A stretch of DNA of 64,000 nt from Bacteroidota bacterium. Lineage in GTDB: Bacteria; Bacteroidota; Bacteroidia; Sphingobacteriales; Sphingobacteriaceae. The notes beneath the pieces were generated by a model. It was not told the DNA's origin, ran no database searches, and saw nothing but the letters and a program-made list of their open reading frames with translations. The DNA is taken from positions 62,001 through 126,000 of the forward strand of contig JAMFRP010000026.1 in the NCBI GenBank assembly GCA_026224775.1, read 5' to 3'. The translations under genes were made by a program, and so were the position numbers. Below are positions 16,945-25,233 of this stretch, piece after piece; the first letter of the stretch is position 1, and the number at the start of each line of letters is the position of its first letter.

Positions 16945-18093
16945 ATGTCTGATACTAGTGTTTATATCAATCATACCTCGGCTTACTTTCCGAATGAACC
17001 TGTTTCGAATGACGAAATGGAATCATACCTGGGGTATATCAATAATAAGCCATCAAAATCAAAAAAAATTGTACTGCGCAACAACGGCATAACCAACCGT
17101 TACTACGCGCTTAATAAAGATCATAAATCAACCCATACTAATGCCCAAATGACGGCGCTTGCTGTTAGGGAATTGTTTGATAATGATCCTGAAAAATTAA
17201 AAAATATTGAACTGCTTTCATGCGGTACTTCATCGCCAGACCAAATGATACCAAGCCACGGTGTAATGACACATGGCTGGTTACCCGAGGCAGGTGGTAT
17301 TGAGGTGGTATCACCATCAGGTGTTTGCTGCGCGGGAATGCATGCCCTTAAATTTGCTTATTTAGCCATTAAAGCAGGCGAAGTTAAGACAGCAGTTGCA
17401 ACCGGTTCTGAGCGGTTTTCGGGTTTGTTGGTTTCTGATGTTTTTGAGGAAGAAGCACAAAAACTGATTGAATTAGACGAAAACCCCTACATCGCCTTTC
17501 AAAAGGATTTTTTAAGGTGGATGCTGTCGGATGGAGCTTCGGCATTTTTGCTGACTGATAAACCTAATCCCGAAGGCATAAGCTTAAAAGTGAATTGGAT
17601 TGAAGGCGTATCTTATGCCAATGAGATGAAGACTTGTATGTATATGGGCGGCGATAAACAGGAAGATGGCTCGTTAAAAGGCTTTATGGATTATACGCCC
17701 GAAGAGATCATGACTAAATCCATCTTCAGCGTAAAGCAGGATATTACTTTATTGAGTGATAACATTGTGCCTTTAGGTGGCAAAAAGATTAAAGAGATTT
17801 TCGAGAAAAAAGGCCTTGATGTAACCGATATTGATTGGTTTTTGCCACATATCTCCAGCAACTTTTTCAAGAGCAAGATCTATGATATGATTGAGGAATA
17901 CGGTGGCGGTATCCCTTACGAAAAATGGTTTATTAACCTGTACACAGTAGGTAACGTAGGTGCGGCATCAGTTTACCTGATGATAGATGAGCTTTTTAAA
18001 AGTGGCCGACTTAAAAAAGGCGAAAAGATATTATTGCTTGTACCCGAGAGCGCACGTTTTTCGTATATGTATGCAATGCTTACTGTTGTATAG
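16945..18093 (+). CDS. darB: DarB, KAS III-like ketosynthase for dialkylresorcinol/cyclohexanedione
   Basis: This 382-residue thiolase-fold enzyme has a KAS III-type triad: Cys129 in GVCCAGMHAL, His302 in LPHISSNFF and Asn337 in VGNVGAAS. DarB enzymes join a beta-ketoacyl thioester to an alpha,beta-unsaturated acyl thioester and cyclise the product to a 2,5-dialkylcyclohexane-1,3-dione. In flexirubins this gives the resorcinol part that is esterified to the aryl polyene acid. It follows DarA closely, and a palindromic repeat separates it from the next gene. Confidence 0.9.
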   Translation: MSDTSVYINHTSAYFPNEPVSNDEMESYLGYINNKPSKSKKIVLRNNGITNRYYALNKDHKSTHTNAQMTALAVRELFDNDPEKLKNIELLSCGTSSPDQMIPSHGVMTHGWLPEAGGIEVVSPSGVCCAGMHALKFAYLAIKAGEVKTAVATGSERFSGLLVSDVFEEEAQKLIELDENPYIAFQKDFLRWMLSDGASAFLLTDKPNPEGISLKVNWIEGVSYANEMKTCMYMGGDKQEDGSLKGFMDYTPEEIMTKSIFSVKQDITLLSDNIVPLGGKKIKEIFEKKGLDVTDIDWFLPHISSNFFKSKIYDMIEEYGGGIPYEKWFINLYTVGNVGAASVYLMIDELFKSGRLKKGEKILLLVPESARFSYMYAMLTVV

Positions 18094-18107
18094 CATAAAA
18101 AACCGCA

Positions 18108-18194
18108 CGTCATTGCGAGCGAAGCGTGGCAATCCCCGACTTTGCAGTTCCGCCCTGTATAGTTTGGGATTGCCACGCTTTGCTCGCGATGACG
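18108..18194. repeat. Palindromic repeat, CATTGCGAG family, variant copy 3
   Basis: Arms 18108-18136 and 18166-18194 are complementary over 29 bp with two mismatches. The outer word is CGTCATTGCGAG, but the inner part (CGAAGCGTGGCAATCCC) differs from copies 1 and 2. It lies between darB and the next gene in the same direction. Confidence 0.82.
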
Positions 18195-18224
18195 ATAGTT
18201 TAATAGTTAAAGGATTCCACAAGA

Positions 18225-18632
18225 ATGAAAAAGGATGAAGTACCGCAGGATTTAAGTTCGCTTGGTAAAATAACCAAGGAGCTTTGTTATGCGACAGATA
18301 GTTCGGGCAAATACGTGGCGGCTTTAAGCAGCGGCTGGGATGTTAAGATAACGGCACTTGATGTTGCCTGGGGCGATATTGAAAAACGCATCGCGGGAGC
18401 AAAACAAAAAGTACTGAATAATGAGGCCAGTCAGCTGTTGTTTTTTATGGAATATCGGCTGATGGATGTTGGCATTTTGGCAGGCTATACCGGGTTTTGG
18501 AAATGGCAGGTCAAAAGGCATTTAAAGCCCGAAGTATTTGACAAATTATCTACCCGAAAATTAGAAAAATATGCCGAGGCGTTTAATATAAAGGTGGAAG
18601 ACCTTAAAAGTATGACTATTCATGAAGACTGA
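18225..18632 (+). CDS. Hypothetical protein of the pigment cluster, HTH-like C-terminus
   Basis: I do not recognise a family for this 135-residue protein. It lacks a signal peptide and membrane segments. Residues 77-130 (VGILAGYTGFWKWQVKRHL, then KLEKYAEAFNIKVEDL) resemble a small helical helix-turn-helix arrangement. It overlaps the BtrH-like gene by 11 bp, so the two are translationally coupled and probably work together. It could be a partner of that enzyme or a small regulator; the sequence does not decide. Confidence 0.6.
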   Translation: MKKDEVPQDLSSLGKITKELCYATDSSGKYVAALSSGWDVKITALDVAWGDIEKRIAGAKQKVLNNEASQLLFFMEYRLMDVGILAGYTGFWKWQVKRHLKPEVFDKLSTRKLEKYAEAFNIKVEDLKSMTIHED

Positions 18633-19635
18633 TTTCGAGCACCGTCAGGGCGCGCATTGTGAATCGGGCGTTACCAGTAATTTATTAAGTATTGCATCCA
18701 ACGGCAAAATAACTGAGCCGCTTGCCTTTGGCATTGGCGCGGGTTTATTTTTCGCTTATATCCCCTTAATTAAGATCAATAATGGCCCGGCAATAGCGTT
18801 TCGCACCCTGCCGGGGTATATATTTAACCGCACGGCTAAGTCGTTGGGCATACCTGTTATCAGCAAAAAGTTCGGCTCTAAACAAAAAGCACAGGCTTAT
18901 TTAGATGAATGTTTAGAAGCCGGTAACCCGGTTGGTTGCCAGGTAGGGGTTTATTATTTGCCTTATTTCCCCAAGGAGTACCGTTTCCATTTCAACGCCC
19001 ATAACCTGATTGTTTATGCCAGGGAAGGCGACGATTATTTAGTGAGTGACCCAATAATGGAAACCACCAATGTGATGGATAGTTACCAGTTGGAACGTGT
19101 ACGCTTTGCAAAAGGCGCGCTGGCCCCTAAAGGGCACATCTATTATCCAAAACAAGGCGCTATCATTACTGACGATACCATTAAACAAGCCATTAAAAGC
19201 GGGATCAAAAAGAACGTTTATAATATGCTGAATATACCCGGCAGTTTCGCAGGGATCTCGGGCATAAGAAATACTGGTAAAAAGATCAAAAAGTGGCGGG
19301 ATAAGTTGGGTATAGAGAAATCAAAACTTTATTTAGCGCAGATGGTTCGCATGCAGGAGGAGATTGGTACAGGCGGCGGCGGATTCCGGTATATTTACGC
19401 GGCATTTTTGCAGGAAGCAGATACTTATTTGCCGGGCAACCAATTGGCCGAAATATCAGTATTATTTACACAGGCAGGCGATATGTGGCGTACTGCCGCG
19501 GTACATGCTGCGGGGATATATAAAGGACGGATTGGCAGTCAAGACGATTTTAATAAAATGGGTGATTACCTGTTAGAAATTGCCGAATTAGAGAAAAATG
19601 CCTTTGAAAGGCTAAAAAATATAAAATGGCAGTAA
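18622..19635 (+). CDS. BtrH-like acyltransferase/peptidase-fold protein
   Basis: This 337-residue protein resembles the N-terminal domain of BtrH, a papain-like-fold enzyme that moves an acyl group from a carrier protein to an amine in butirosin synthesis. HCESGV (about residues 12-17) gives the nucleophile-type cysteine, and FNAHNLIVYAREGDDYLVSDP (about 127-147) gives the histidine and aspartate. The last 130 residues are helical (GTGGGFRYIYAAFLQEA). It overlaps the upstream unknown gene by 11 bp and the ABC ATPase gene by 10 bp. An ACP-dependent acyl transfer in flexirubin assembly or export is plausible but unproven. Confidence 0.7.
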   Translation: MKTDFEHRQGAHCESGVTSNLLSIASNGKITEPLAFGIGAGLFFAYIPLIKINNGPAIAFRTLPGYIFNRTAKSLGIPVISKKFGSKQKAQAYLDECLEAGNPVGCQVGVYYLPYFPKEYRFHFNAHNLIVYAREGDDYLVSDPIMETTNVMDSYQLERVRFAKGALAPKGHIYYPKQGAIITDDTIKQAIKSGIKKNVYNMLNIPGSFAGISGIRNTGKKIKKWRDKLGIEKSKLYLAQMVRMQEEIGTGGGGFRYIYAAFLQEADTYLPGNQLAEISVLFTQAGDMWRTAAVHAAGIYKGRIGSQDDFNKMGDYLLEIAELEKNAFERLKNIKWQ

Positions 19636-20381
19636 ACCCAATAGCGATAGAAGTTGAAAACATGGGCTTCCATTATCCCGGGAATGCCGAAGTTTCCTTT
19701 TCAGGCCTTAATTTAAAGGTGGAGAAAGGGGCACGCTTTGGTTTGTTTGGGCCAAATGGGGCAGGCAAAACCACGCTCATCAGTTTGATGACAGGCTTAC
19801 TTACTGCCGATAGCGGTCATGTTAAACTTTTAGGCCACGAAATGGGTAAGCAGAATAACAATGCTACCAATCGCTTATTTGGCTTTGTACCGCAGGATTT
19901 CTCGTTTTACCAGGAATTGAGTCCGGCTGAAAATTTAGAGTTTTTTGGTGCATGGTCAGGTTTAAGTAAATCTACTATAAAAAGAAGAACCGACGAGTTA
20001 CTGAACATATTAGGTTTGGAAGAGGTGAGAGATAAGCAGGTCCAAAAGTTTTCAGGAGGGATGAAGCGCAGGGTTAATTTGGCCATTGGCGTAATCCATA
20101 ACCCGGAGATCTTGTTTTTAGATGAGCCGACTGTTGGTGTAGATGTGCAAACGGGCCATGCCATCATTAATTACCTGCTCGAACTAAATAAAAATGGCAC
20201 TACGCTTGTTTATACTTCGCACCAATTAAGCGAAGCTGAAGACTTGTGCCAGCAAGTAGCGTTGATTGATGGCGGCAAAATAATAGCGCAAGACAGTTTA
20301 CGCAATATGCTGAAAGATCATAAACAGGAAAGCCTGGAACATTTGTTTTTAAACTTAACCGGAAAGGATTACCGAAACTAA
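19626..20381 (+). CDS. ABC transporter ATP-binding protein
   Basis: This 251-residue nucleotide-binding domain has Walker A GPNGAGKTT (about residues 39-47), a Q-loop (FVPQDFSFYQELSPAENL), the signature FSGGMKRRV (about 142-150), Walker B EILFLDEP and the switch histidine in YTSHQLSEAE. It is of the ABC-2 exporter type and pairs with the permease that follows with a 1-bp overlap (TAATG). Together they probably export a lipid-like product such as the pigment or a precursor across the inner membrane; the substrate is inferred from location. Confidence 0.93.
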   Translation: MAVNPIAIEVENMGFHYPGNAEVSFSGLNLKVEKGARFGLFGPNGAGKTTLISLMTGLLTADSGHVKLLGHEMGKQNNNATNRLFGFVPQDFSFYQELSPAENLEFFGAWSGLSKSTIKRRTDELLNILGLEEVRDKQVQKFSGGMKRRVNLAIGVIHNPEILFLDEPTVGVDVQTGHAIINYLLELNKNGTTLVYTSHQLSEAEDLCQQVALIDGGKIIAQDSLRNMLKDHKQESLEHLFLNLTGKDYRN

Positions 20382-21658
20382 TGTTTAAACTTTGGGCAAC
20401 AATTGTAAAAGATGTAAGGATATTGCTACGCGATGTGGTAGGTATATCGCTCATGTTTGTGATGCCGATTATCTTGGTGGTGGTAGTAACCAGTATCCAA
20501 AACAGCACTTTCAATCTCGTAAACAAAAACAAGCTCTCCATATTAATTTGTAATAGCGATACCGGGCAATCCAGCCAGCAATTAATAAAATCGATTAGCA
20601 AAATAGGCATGTTTAAAGTGTCGCTTTTGCCAACAGATAAGAGTGCGCAACAAATGGCGGATGCCATGCATGATAATGACGCGATGCTGGGGGTAATCAT
20701 CCCATCTGATTTTTCACGTAAGGTTGAAGCAAAATCAAAAAGTATAGCAGGCAAAGCGCTAACCAGTTTCGGTTTGGCAGGCGATAGCACTAAGAAGGTG
20801 GGCGACGTTGATCCGCTGACGCTTTACTACAATCCAATTTTACAGGAGTCATTAAGGTTATCGGTACAAGGCGGAATCCGTAGCGCCTTGCAATTGGTTG
20901 AGAGCCGTGAAACGTTAAGAAGCCTGTATTTCTCAATCAACGAAAAACAGTTGCCTGAGAAGCTGGAGAATGAAATGCTGAATAATAACACAGCAATCAA
21001 CGAGATTCCGGTATCGAAAGACGGTACCCGTGCCACACCAAATGCAACCCAGCATAACGTACCTGCGTGGACTATCTTCGCGATGTTCTTCGTCATCATG
21101 TCGTTAGGTGGGAGTGTGGTTAGGGAAAAAGTTAGCGGTAGTTTTATCAGGCTAAAAACATTACCTACTAATTATCTGGTGGGAATATTCTCTAAACAGA
21201 TAACTTATCTGGCAGTTACCATGCTGCAGGCTGCAGTAATATTTTCAATGGGGATATGGCTGTTCCCGTTTTTGGGATTGCCCGCGTTGAACTTACCATC
21301 GGACATATTAGCCTTAATCATCGTAACCGTAGTATGCGGTTGGTGCGCGGTTAGTTACTCTATCTGCGTTGGTGTTTTTGCTGACACGCAGGAGCAGGCC
21401 AATGGTTTTGGCGCGGTATCCATCGTGATATTAGCCGCGATAGGCGGTTTAATGGTACCAAGCTTCGCGATGGAAGGTTTTGCTAAAACCGCCGCCAACT
21501 TTTCGCCGATGCACTGGGCCTTGCAGGCTTATTACTCACTATTCCTTGAGGGAGGGAAACTTAAAGACGTGGTAAACAATATTATCCCTTTATTTATTAT
21601 AACCGTAGCGCTCCAATTAATAACTTTTTGGGGACTTAAAAGAAAAAATTTGATATAA
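20381..21658 (+). CDS. ABC-2 type transporter permease
   Basis: This is a 425-residue membrane protein. One hydrophobic helix near the N-terminus (about residues 21-38) is followed by a large extracytoplasmic loop of about 190 residues. Five further membrane segments lie between about residues 225 and 420 (from VPAWTIFAMFFVIMSLGG to IIPLFIITVALQLITFWGL). This is the YhgE/ABC-2 layout of exporters for lipids and drugs. The gene shares the TAATG overlap with its ATPase and is followed by the second ACP, unusual company for a transporter. Confidence 0.9.
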   Translation: MFKLWATIVKDVRILLRDVVGISLMFVMPIILVVVVTSIQNSTFNLVNKNKLSILICNSDTGQSSQQLIKSISKIGMFKVSLLPTDKSAQQMADAMHDNDAMLGVIIPSDFSRKVEAKSKSIAGKALTSFGLAGDSTKKVGDVDPLTLYYNPILQESLRLSVQGGIRSALQLVESRETLRSLYFSINEKQLPEKLENEMLNNNTAINEIPVSKDGTRATPNATQHNVPAWTIFAMFFVIMSLGGSVVREKVSGSFIRLKTLPTNYLVGIFSKQITYLAVTMLQAAVIFSMGIWLFPFLGLPALNLPSDILALIIVTVVCGWCAVSYSICVGVFADTQEQANGFGAVSIVILAAIGGLMVPSFAMEGFAKTAANFSPMHWALQAYYSLFLEGGKLKDVVNNIIPLFIITVALQLITFWGLKRKNLI

Positions 21659-21667
21659 TTGCCGCAA

Positions 21668-21928
21668 ATGGAAACAACCGAACTAAAAGAACAACTGAAA
21701 GTACAGATCATAAAATTTTTAAATCTTACCGATTTAACACCTGCTGACATTGCGGATAACGAACCGTTATTTGGTGAAGGCTTGGGCCTGGATTCTATTG
21801 ATTCACTGGAACTGATCGTTCTGTTAAAAAAGGAATATGGCATCGATATTAAAGATCCACGCGAAGGCCGTAAAGTGCTTGTTGATGTAGCCACCATGGC
21901 TGATTATATTCAGGCTAACGGAAAGTAA
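21668..21928 (+). CDS. Acyl carrier protein 2
   Basis: This 86-residue ACP has the canonical site GLGLDSIDSLEL, with the modified serine at residue 43. The TTG at 21659 is in frame but ATG 21668 is preferred. It closes the rightward dar unit, 9 bp after the permease, and meets the leftward ketosynthase unit head-on. The standard DSI motif, against NSA in ACP 1, suggests the two carriers serve different steps, for example one for the polyene and one for the resorcinol acyl chain. Confidence 0.9.
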   Translation: METTELKEQLKVQIIKFLNLTDLTPADIADNEPLFGEGLGLDSIDSLELIVLLKKEYGIDIKDPREGRKVLVDVATMADYIQANGK

Positions 21929-21981
21929 TTTGTGGAAATCAGCATGACAACCTCGGCGTGAAACTTTATATTTTTAAATGA

Positions 21982-23037
21982 TTACACAGCCAAAACCAGC
22001 ATCAATGAATGATATTTACTCTGGTAATGGTTATAGATCAATATTTTCTTAGGAGATGTCAATTCGAAATTACCCCCTTTCACAATCTCCGGAATTACAC
22101 CACCTTTAATGATATTTGATGCCAGCCATAACGCAAATGATGACGAGGTTGCATACTCGCCACACAGGTGTTTATAATTAGCAAGCGGTTTGTTTTCGAA
22201 AATGGTATCGTTTAAGCTTTTATAGATCTCATCATTTTTAGTATCTCCATTTTTGCCGGTTATTACCAGATCGACATCATCGATACTCAATTCATGAGAT
22301 TTTAGAAAAGCTATAATATCTTCCTCGATAGATGTTGGCTTATAAAGCAATTTAAGCCCCGTAAGCTGCGCCAGGTTATCCGGCGACTCTTCGCTGGTTA
22401 CTAAAAAGAAAGCCGCGCCCTCGCCGCCTATGGTGCCATTAGTGGGAGTGTTATAAAGCGACAGGTTTGATAAAGGCCATCTTTTGTATAATCCTAAACG
22501 AGTTAATACGGCAAAGCTGGCATCTACCATTTCTTCAACCCCACCTACCAGTATGTTATCTGCTTCCTGCTCGTTTAAAAGCATTATGGCATCAAATAGG
22601 GCACTTTCAAACGAGATACCTTTGTGTACAAACGTGTTATTGTAATTGTGGCATTTAAGCATCAAAGCTATCTGTGCGGCAACAGTATTATGGGTAGATT
22701 GTATAAATGCAGTAGGTGGCAGCATTTCTTCTTCCTGTTCAACTATGCGGGTTAAAAAGGTAACGGTATCTGCTATACAGCCCAAAGCTGTGCCCGTAAT
22801 TACAGCGCCGGGCATTTCAATATCAGCCTGAGTTAAACAATTTTTAGCAGCAGCAATCCCCATTTTAATCACATGGCTCATGCGCCGGATTTGTTTTGGG
22901 TCGATAAACTCTTTATAGTCAGGTTCAATAGCGTTTAAACGTGTGCCAGTTGATTCAACAACGTCAGTCAGGAAGCCAGCCGAATTAAACGTGTTTTGCG
23001 GCGATACACAGGCAGACGAGCGGATATATACTTTCAT
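21982..23037 (-). CDS. Ketosynthase-like protein lacking catalytic residues
   Basis: This 351-residue thiolase-fold protein aligns over its length with FabF-type ketosynthases but has lost the triad. The position of the Cys is glycine in FVHKGISFESAL, the first His is lysine in ITGKNGDTKND, and the second His is glutamate in LCGEYATSSS. IGGEGAAFFLV is the retained glycine-rich core. ATG 23037 is used; upstream residues in the longer frame overlap the previous gene. It is 2 bp downstream of an intact ketosynthase, so it may be its chain-length-factor-like partner. Confidence 0.8.
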   Translation of the reverse strand: MKVYIRSSACVSPQNTFNSAGFLTDVVESTGTRLNAIEPDYKEFIDPKQIRRMSHVIKMGIAAAKNCLTQADIEMPGAVITGTALGCIADTVTFLTRIVEQEEEMLPPTAFIQSTHNTVAAQIALMLKCHNYNNTFVHKGISFESALFDAIMLLNEQEADNILVGGVEEMVDASFAVLTRLGLYKRWPLSNLSLYNTPTNGTIGGEGAAFFLVTSEESPDNLAQLTGLKLLYKPTSIEEDIIAFLKSHELSIDDVDLVITGKNGDTKNDEIYKSLNDTIFENKPLANYKHLCGEYATSSSFALWLASNIIKGGVIPEIVKGGNFELTSPKKILIYNHYQSKYHSLMLVLAV

Positions 23038-23039
23038 AA

Positions 23040-24239
23040 TTAAATAGCCGAAAATATAAGTGATGTACAATTGCCGCCAAAGCCAAACGAGTTCGACATA
23101 ACGTGTTTAATATCCTGATCGGTTAATGATTTTTTTACCGGTTCAAAAGTCAGTTCATCCATACGGGTTTCAAAGCGCAGGTTGGGATATATGAGTTTAT
23201 TCTTGATAGCCAATACCGAAAATACAGCCTCAATACCACCACTCGCACCCAGGGTATGCCCTGTATATGATTTAGTAGAGCTCATCGGCGGATAATCAGG
23301 GCCGAACAAGCGTTTTATAGCTGTTCCTTCGGCGCTATCATTATTTGGTGTGCCTGTGCCGTGCAGGTTGATGTAATCTATATCGGTAGTTTGCAATCCG
23401 CTTTTCTTCAAAGCGCCCTGCATAGCCAGGTATGAGCCTGTACCATCAGGCGATGATGCGGTTTGATGATAAGCATCGTTACTGTTATTGTATCCGCTTA
23501 GGGTGCAGTAAGGTTGTTCAGCCAATGTTTTAGCTACTTTTTCCGATATCAAAACCAAATAGCCCGATCCTTCGCCTAAATTTAATCCTTCGCGGTTTTC
23601 ATCAAAGGGTTTGCAAAACTCTTTATCCAGTATCATTAAGGTATTAAAGCCGTTAAGGGTAAACTTAGTTAGTGAATCTGTACCGCCTGCAATTACCACA
23701 TCTACTATATCATTTTTTATCAACCGGGCACCGTAAAATATCGCGTTAGCCGATGATGAACAAGCGGTACTAACCGTAGTCATAAAATCGCTGATACCTA
23801 ATTTATCGGCAACCAATTCAGTCATGCTGCCGCATTCGTGGTCGAATATATCCCGCAGTTTGCCTTTACTGTTATCAGCCAGAAATTGAACAAAAAAATC
23901 TTCGCTCTTATCCATTCCACCAACCGAGTTTGCGGATACAAAGCCAGTACGCAGATTATTAAAATCAGGAATATTAGCATCCATTAACGCTTCTTTCGCA
24001 GCAATCGCGCTCAATAAAGTGGTGCGACTAATATTTGCGGGTAAATCAGCCAATGCAGCTAGTTCATCATTACTCAATTTTACTTCGGCAACAGGTAGTT
24101 GTTTGCGGTAAATGGTATCCATCATTGTAATATCACCCATGCCCGCATGCTCACTTATAAGCGAAGCAAGGTTCTCGGCAACATTATTGCCAATAGCCGA
24201 AATTACGCCAATGCCTGCTATGTAAACTGATGAACTCAT
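23040..24239 (-). CDS. Beta-ketoacyl-ACP synthase (FabF-like)
   Basis: This 399-residue condensing enzyme has a full triad: Cys160 in VSTACSSSA, His293 in NLHGTGTPNND and His328 in YTGHTLGASGG. It is followed at once by the catalytically dead homologue, an arrangement reminiscent of ketosynthase/chain-length-factor pairs in type II polyketide and aryl polyene systems. The gap of 223 bp upstream is filled by a palindromic repeat, so it may be read from an internal promoter or with reduced expression. Confidence 0.9.
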   Translation of the reverse strand: MSSSVYIAGIGVISAIGNNVAENLASLISEHAGMGDITMMDTIYRKQLPVAEVKLSNDELAALADLPANISRTTLLSAIAAKEALMDANIPDFNNLRTGFVSANSVGGMDKSEDFFVQFLADNSKGKLRDIFDHECGSMTELVADKLGISDFMTTVSTACSSSANAIFYGARLIKNDIVDVVIAGGTDSLTKFTLNGFNTLMILDKEFCKPFDENREGLNLGEGSGYLVLISEKVAKTLAEQPYCTLSGYNNSNDAYHQTASSPDGTGSYLAMQGALKKSGLQTTDIDYINLHGTGTPNNDSAEGTAIKRLFGPDYPPMSSTKSYTGHTLGASGGIEAVFSVLAIKNKLIYPNLRFETRMDELTFEPVKKSLTDQDIKHVMSNSFGFGGNCTSLIFSAI

Positions 24240-24280
24240 ATTGTTTAAACGTTATATCAACTACCAATGATCTATGCATT

Positions 24281-24438
24281 CACCCTCTTTCCGCCGCAGG
24301 CGAAGAGAGGGTCGACCAGCGTAGCGTAGTCGGGGTGAGTTAACAGCTATGCATAACGCTAATGCCTCTCCAATATTTACTCACCCGGTCTTTGCTTCGC
24401 TCGACCTGCCCTCTCTTCCGCAAGCGGGAAAGAGGGCA
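24281..24438. repeat. Inverted pair of CCCTCTTTCCG-type repeats
   Basis: Two related units of 60 bp, 24281-24340 and 24379-24438, lie in opposite orientation, about 38 bp apart. Each starts with a hairpin of the type CCCTCTTTCCGC/GCGAAGAGAGGG and ends with a GGGTGAGT word. Single units recur at 35181-35240 and 38191-38250. It is inside the leftward ketosynthase operon. Confidence 0.8.
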
Positions 24439-24462
24439 GAAGAACTACAAAGTCATATATAA

Positions 24463-25101
24463 TTACTTCTTATTAAAAATCTCACTCATTTTCTCAGCCG
24501 AAAATACAACTGATGTTGCCGTCTTTTCCTTTTCAACCAAAAACAAAATCGCTTTATAATCCTGTTCAAAAACATCAACCCAGCCGCAAATACAGGCTTG
24601 TATTATATTTTTATCCAGTAAATAATCCACTTGCTGTGCTATGAACTGGGTATCAAATTCAGGCTGAATGTAAAATGCCTGTTCGCCTTTAAAATGGTTG
24701 CGGATACAAATTTCGCCAATCACTATATTCGGTAAGGTATACACAAATAACGATGGACTTGCCACATCCTTAATACTATCCCAATATTTAACATCATCGT
24801 CCAAACTGCTGTTGGCATTGGTCAATATAACCCCAGTATCTTCTGGCTGATATGTATCCTTATGGAAAGTATCTTTCAATAAAAATTCAGCGGCTAACCA
24901 ACCCAGTTTGCTTAAATTATCCATTTTATAAAACTTAGGATAAGCTAATTGTAAATGCTGGTATGCCGCCAACAATAAGCCTGACAGATCGCTTTGTTGC
25001 TCGAAAATAATAGGGCCATTTTTAGCAACGATGCCATTATTTATGGAGCAAAAACCGGTTATGTGTTTTTCTGTAAGCAATTTGATGTTGTTAGATGCCA
25101 A
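24463..25101 (-). CDS. Truncated ketosynthase-like protein of the pigment cluster
   Basis: This 212-residue protein looks like only the N-terminal part of a ketosynthase. SPSLFVYTLPNIVIGEI (about residues 115-131) and ACICGWVDVFEQDYKAILFLVEK (about 178-200) match the thiolase fold, but no Cys-His-His residues are present. Similar short ketosynthase-like proteins are usual in aryl polyene and flexirubin clusters, so it is probably functional and not debris. The only possible start in frame is TTG at 25101; the next methionine is residue 59. Palindromic repeats flank it on both sides. Confidence 0.7.
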   Translation of the reverse strand: MASNNIKLLTEKHITGFCSINNGIVAKNGPIIFEQQSDLSGLLLAAYQHLQLAYPKFYKMDNLSKLGWLAAEFLLKDTFHKDTYQPEDTGVILTNANSSLDDDVKYWDSIKDVASPSLFVYTLPNIVIGEICIRNHFKGEQAFYIQPEFDTQFIAQQVDYLLDKNIIQACICGWVDVFEQDYKAILFLVEKEKTATSVVFSAEKMSEIFNKK

Positions 25102-25123
25102 AGATATTATTTATTCAGATTGC

Positions 25124-25206
25124 CATTTCGACCGGAGGGAGAAATCTTCTTCGATTTGCTTCTTCGCTATGCTTGTTGTAGAAGATTTCTCCCTCCGGTC
25201 GAAATG
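25124..25206. repeat. Palindromic repeat, CATTTCGACCGGAGGG family, copy 1
   Basis: Perfect 27-bp arms (25124-25150 and 25180-25206) flank a 29-nt spacer. It lies between two genes of the leftward ketosynthase unit. A second copy is at 36260-36350. Confidence 0.85.
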
Positions 25207-25233
25207 ACAATGGGTTTTTATTATTTGCCAATA

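Noticed and set aside
21982..23037. Ketosynthase-like gene as a pseudogene
   Set aside because: The frame is intact, of near full length and tightly spaced with its neighbour, so loss of the triad looks like adaptation and not decay.
24362..24559. ORF through the repeat block
   Set aside because: It runs across the inverted repeat and into the reverse strand of a real gene, with no recognisable protein.
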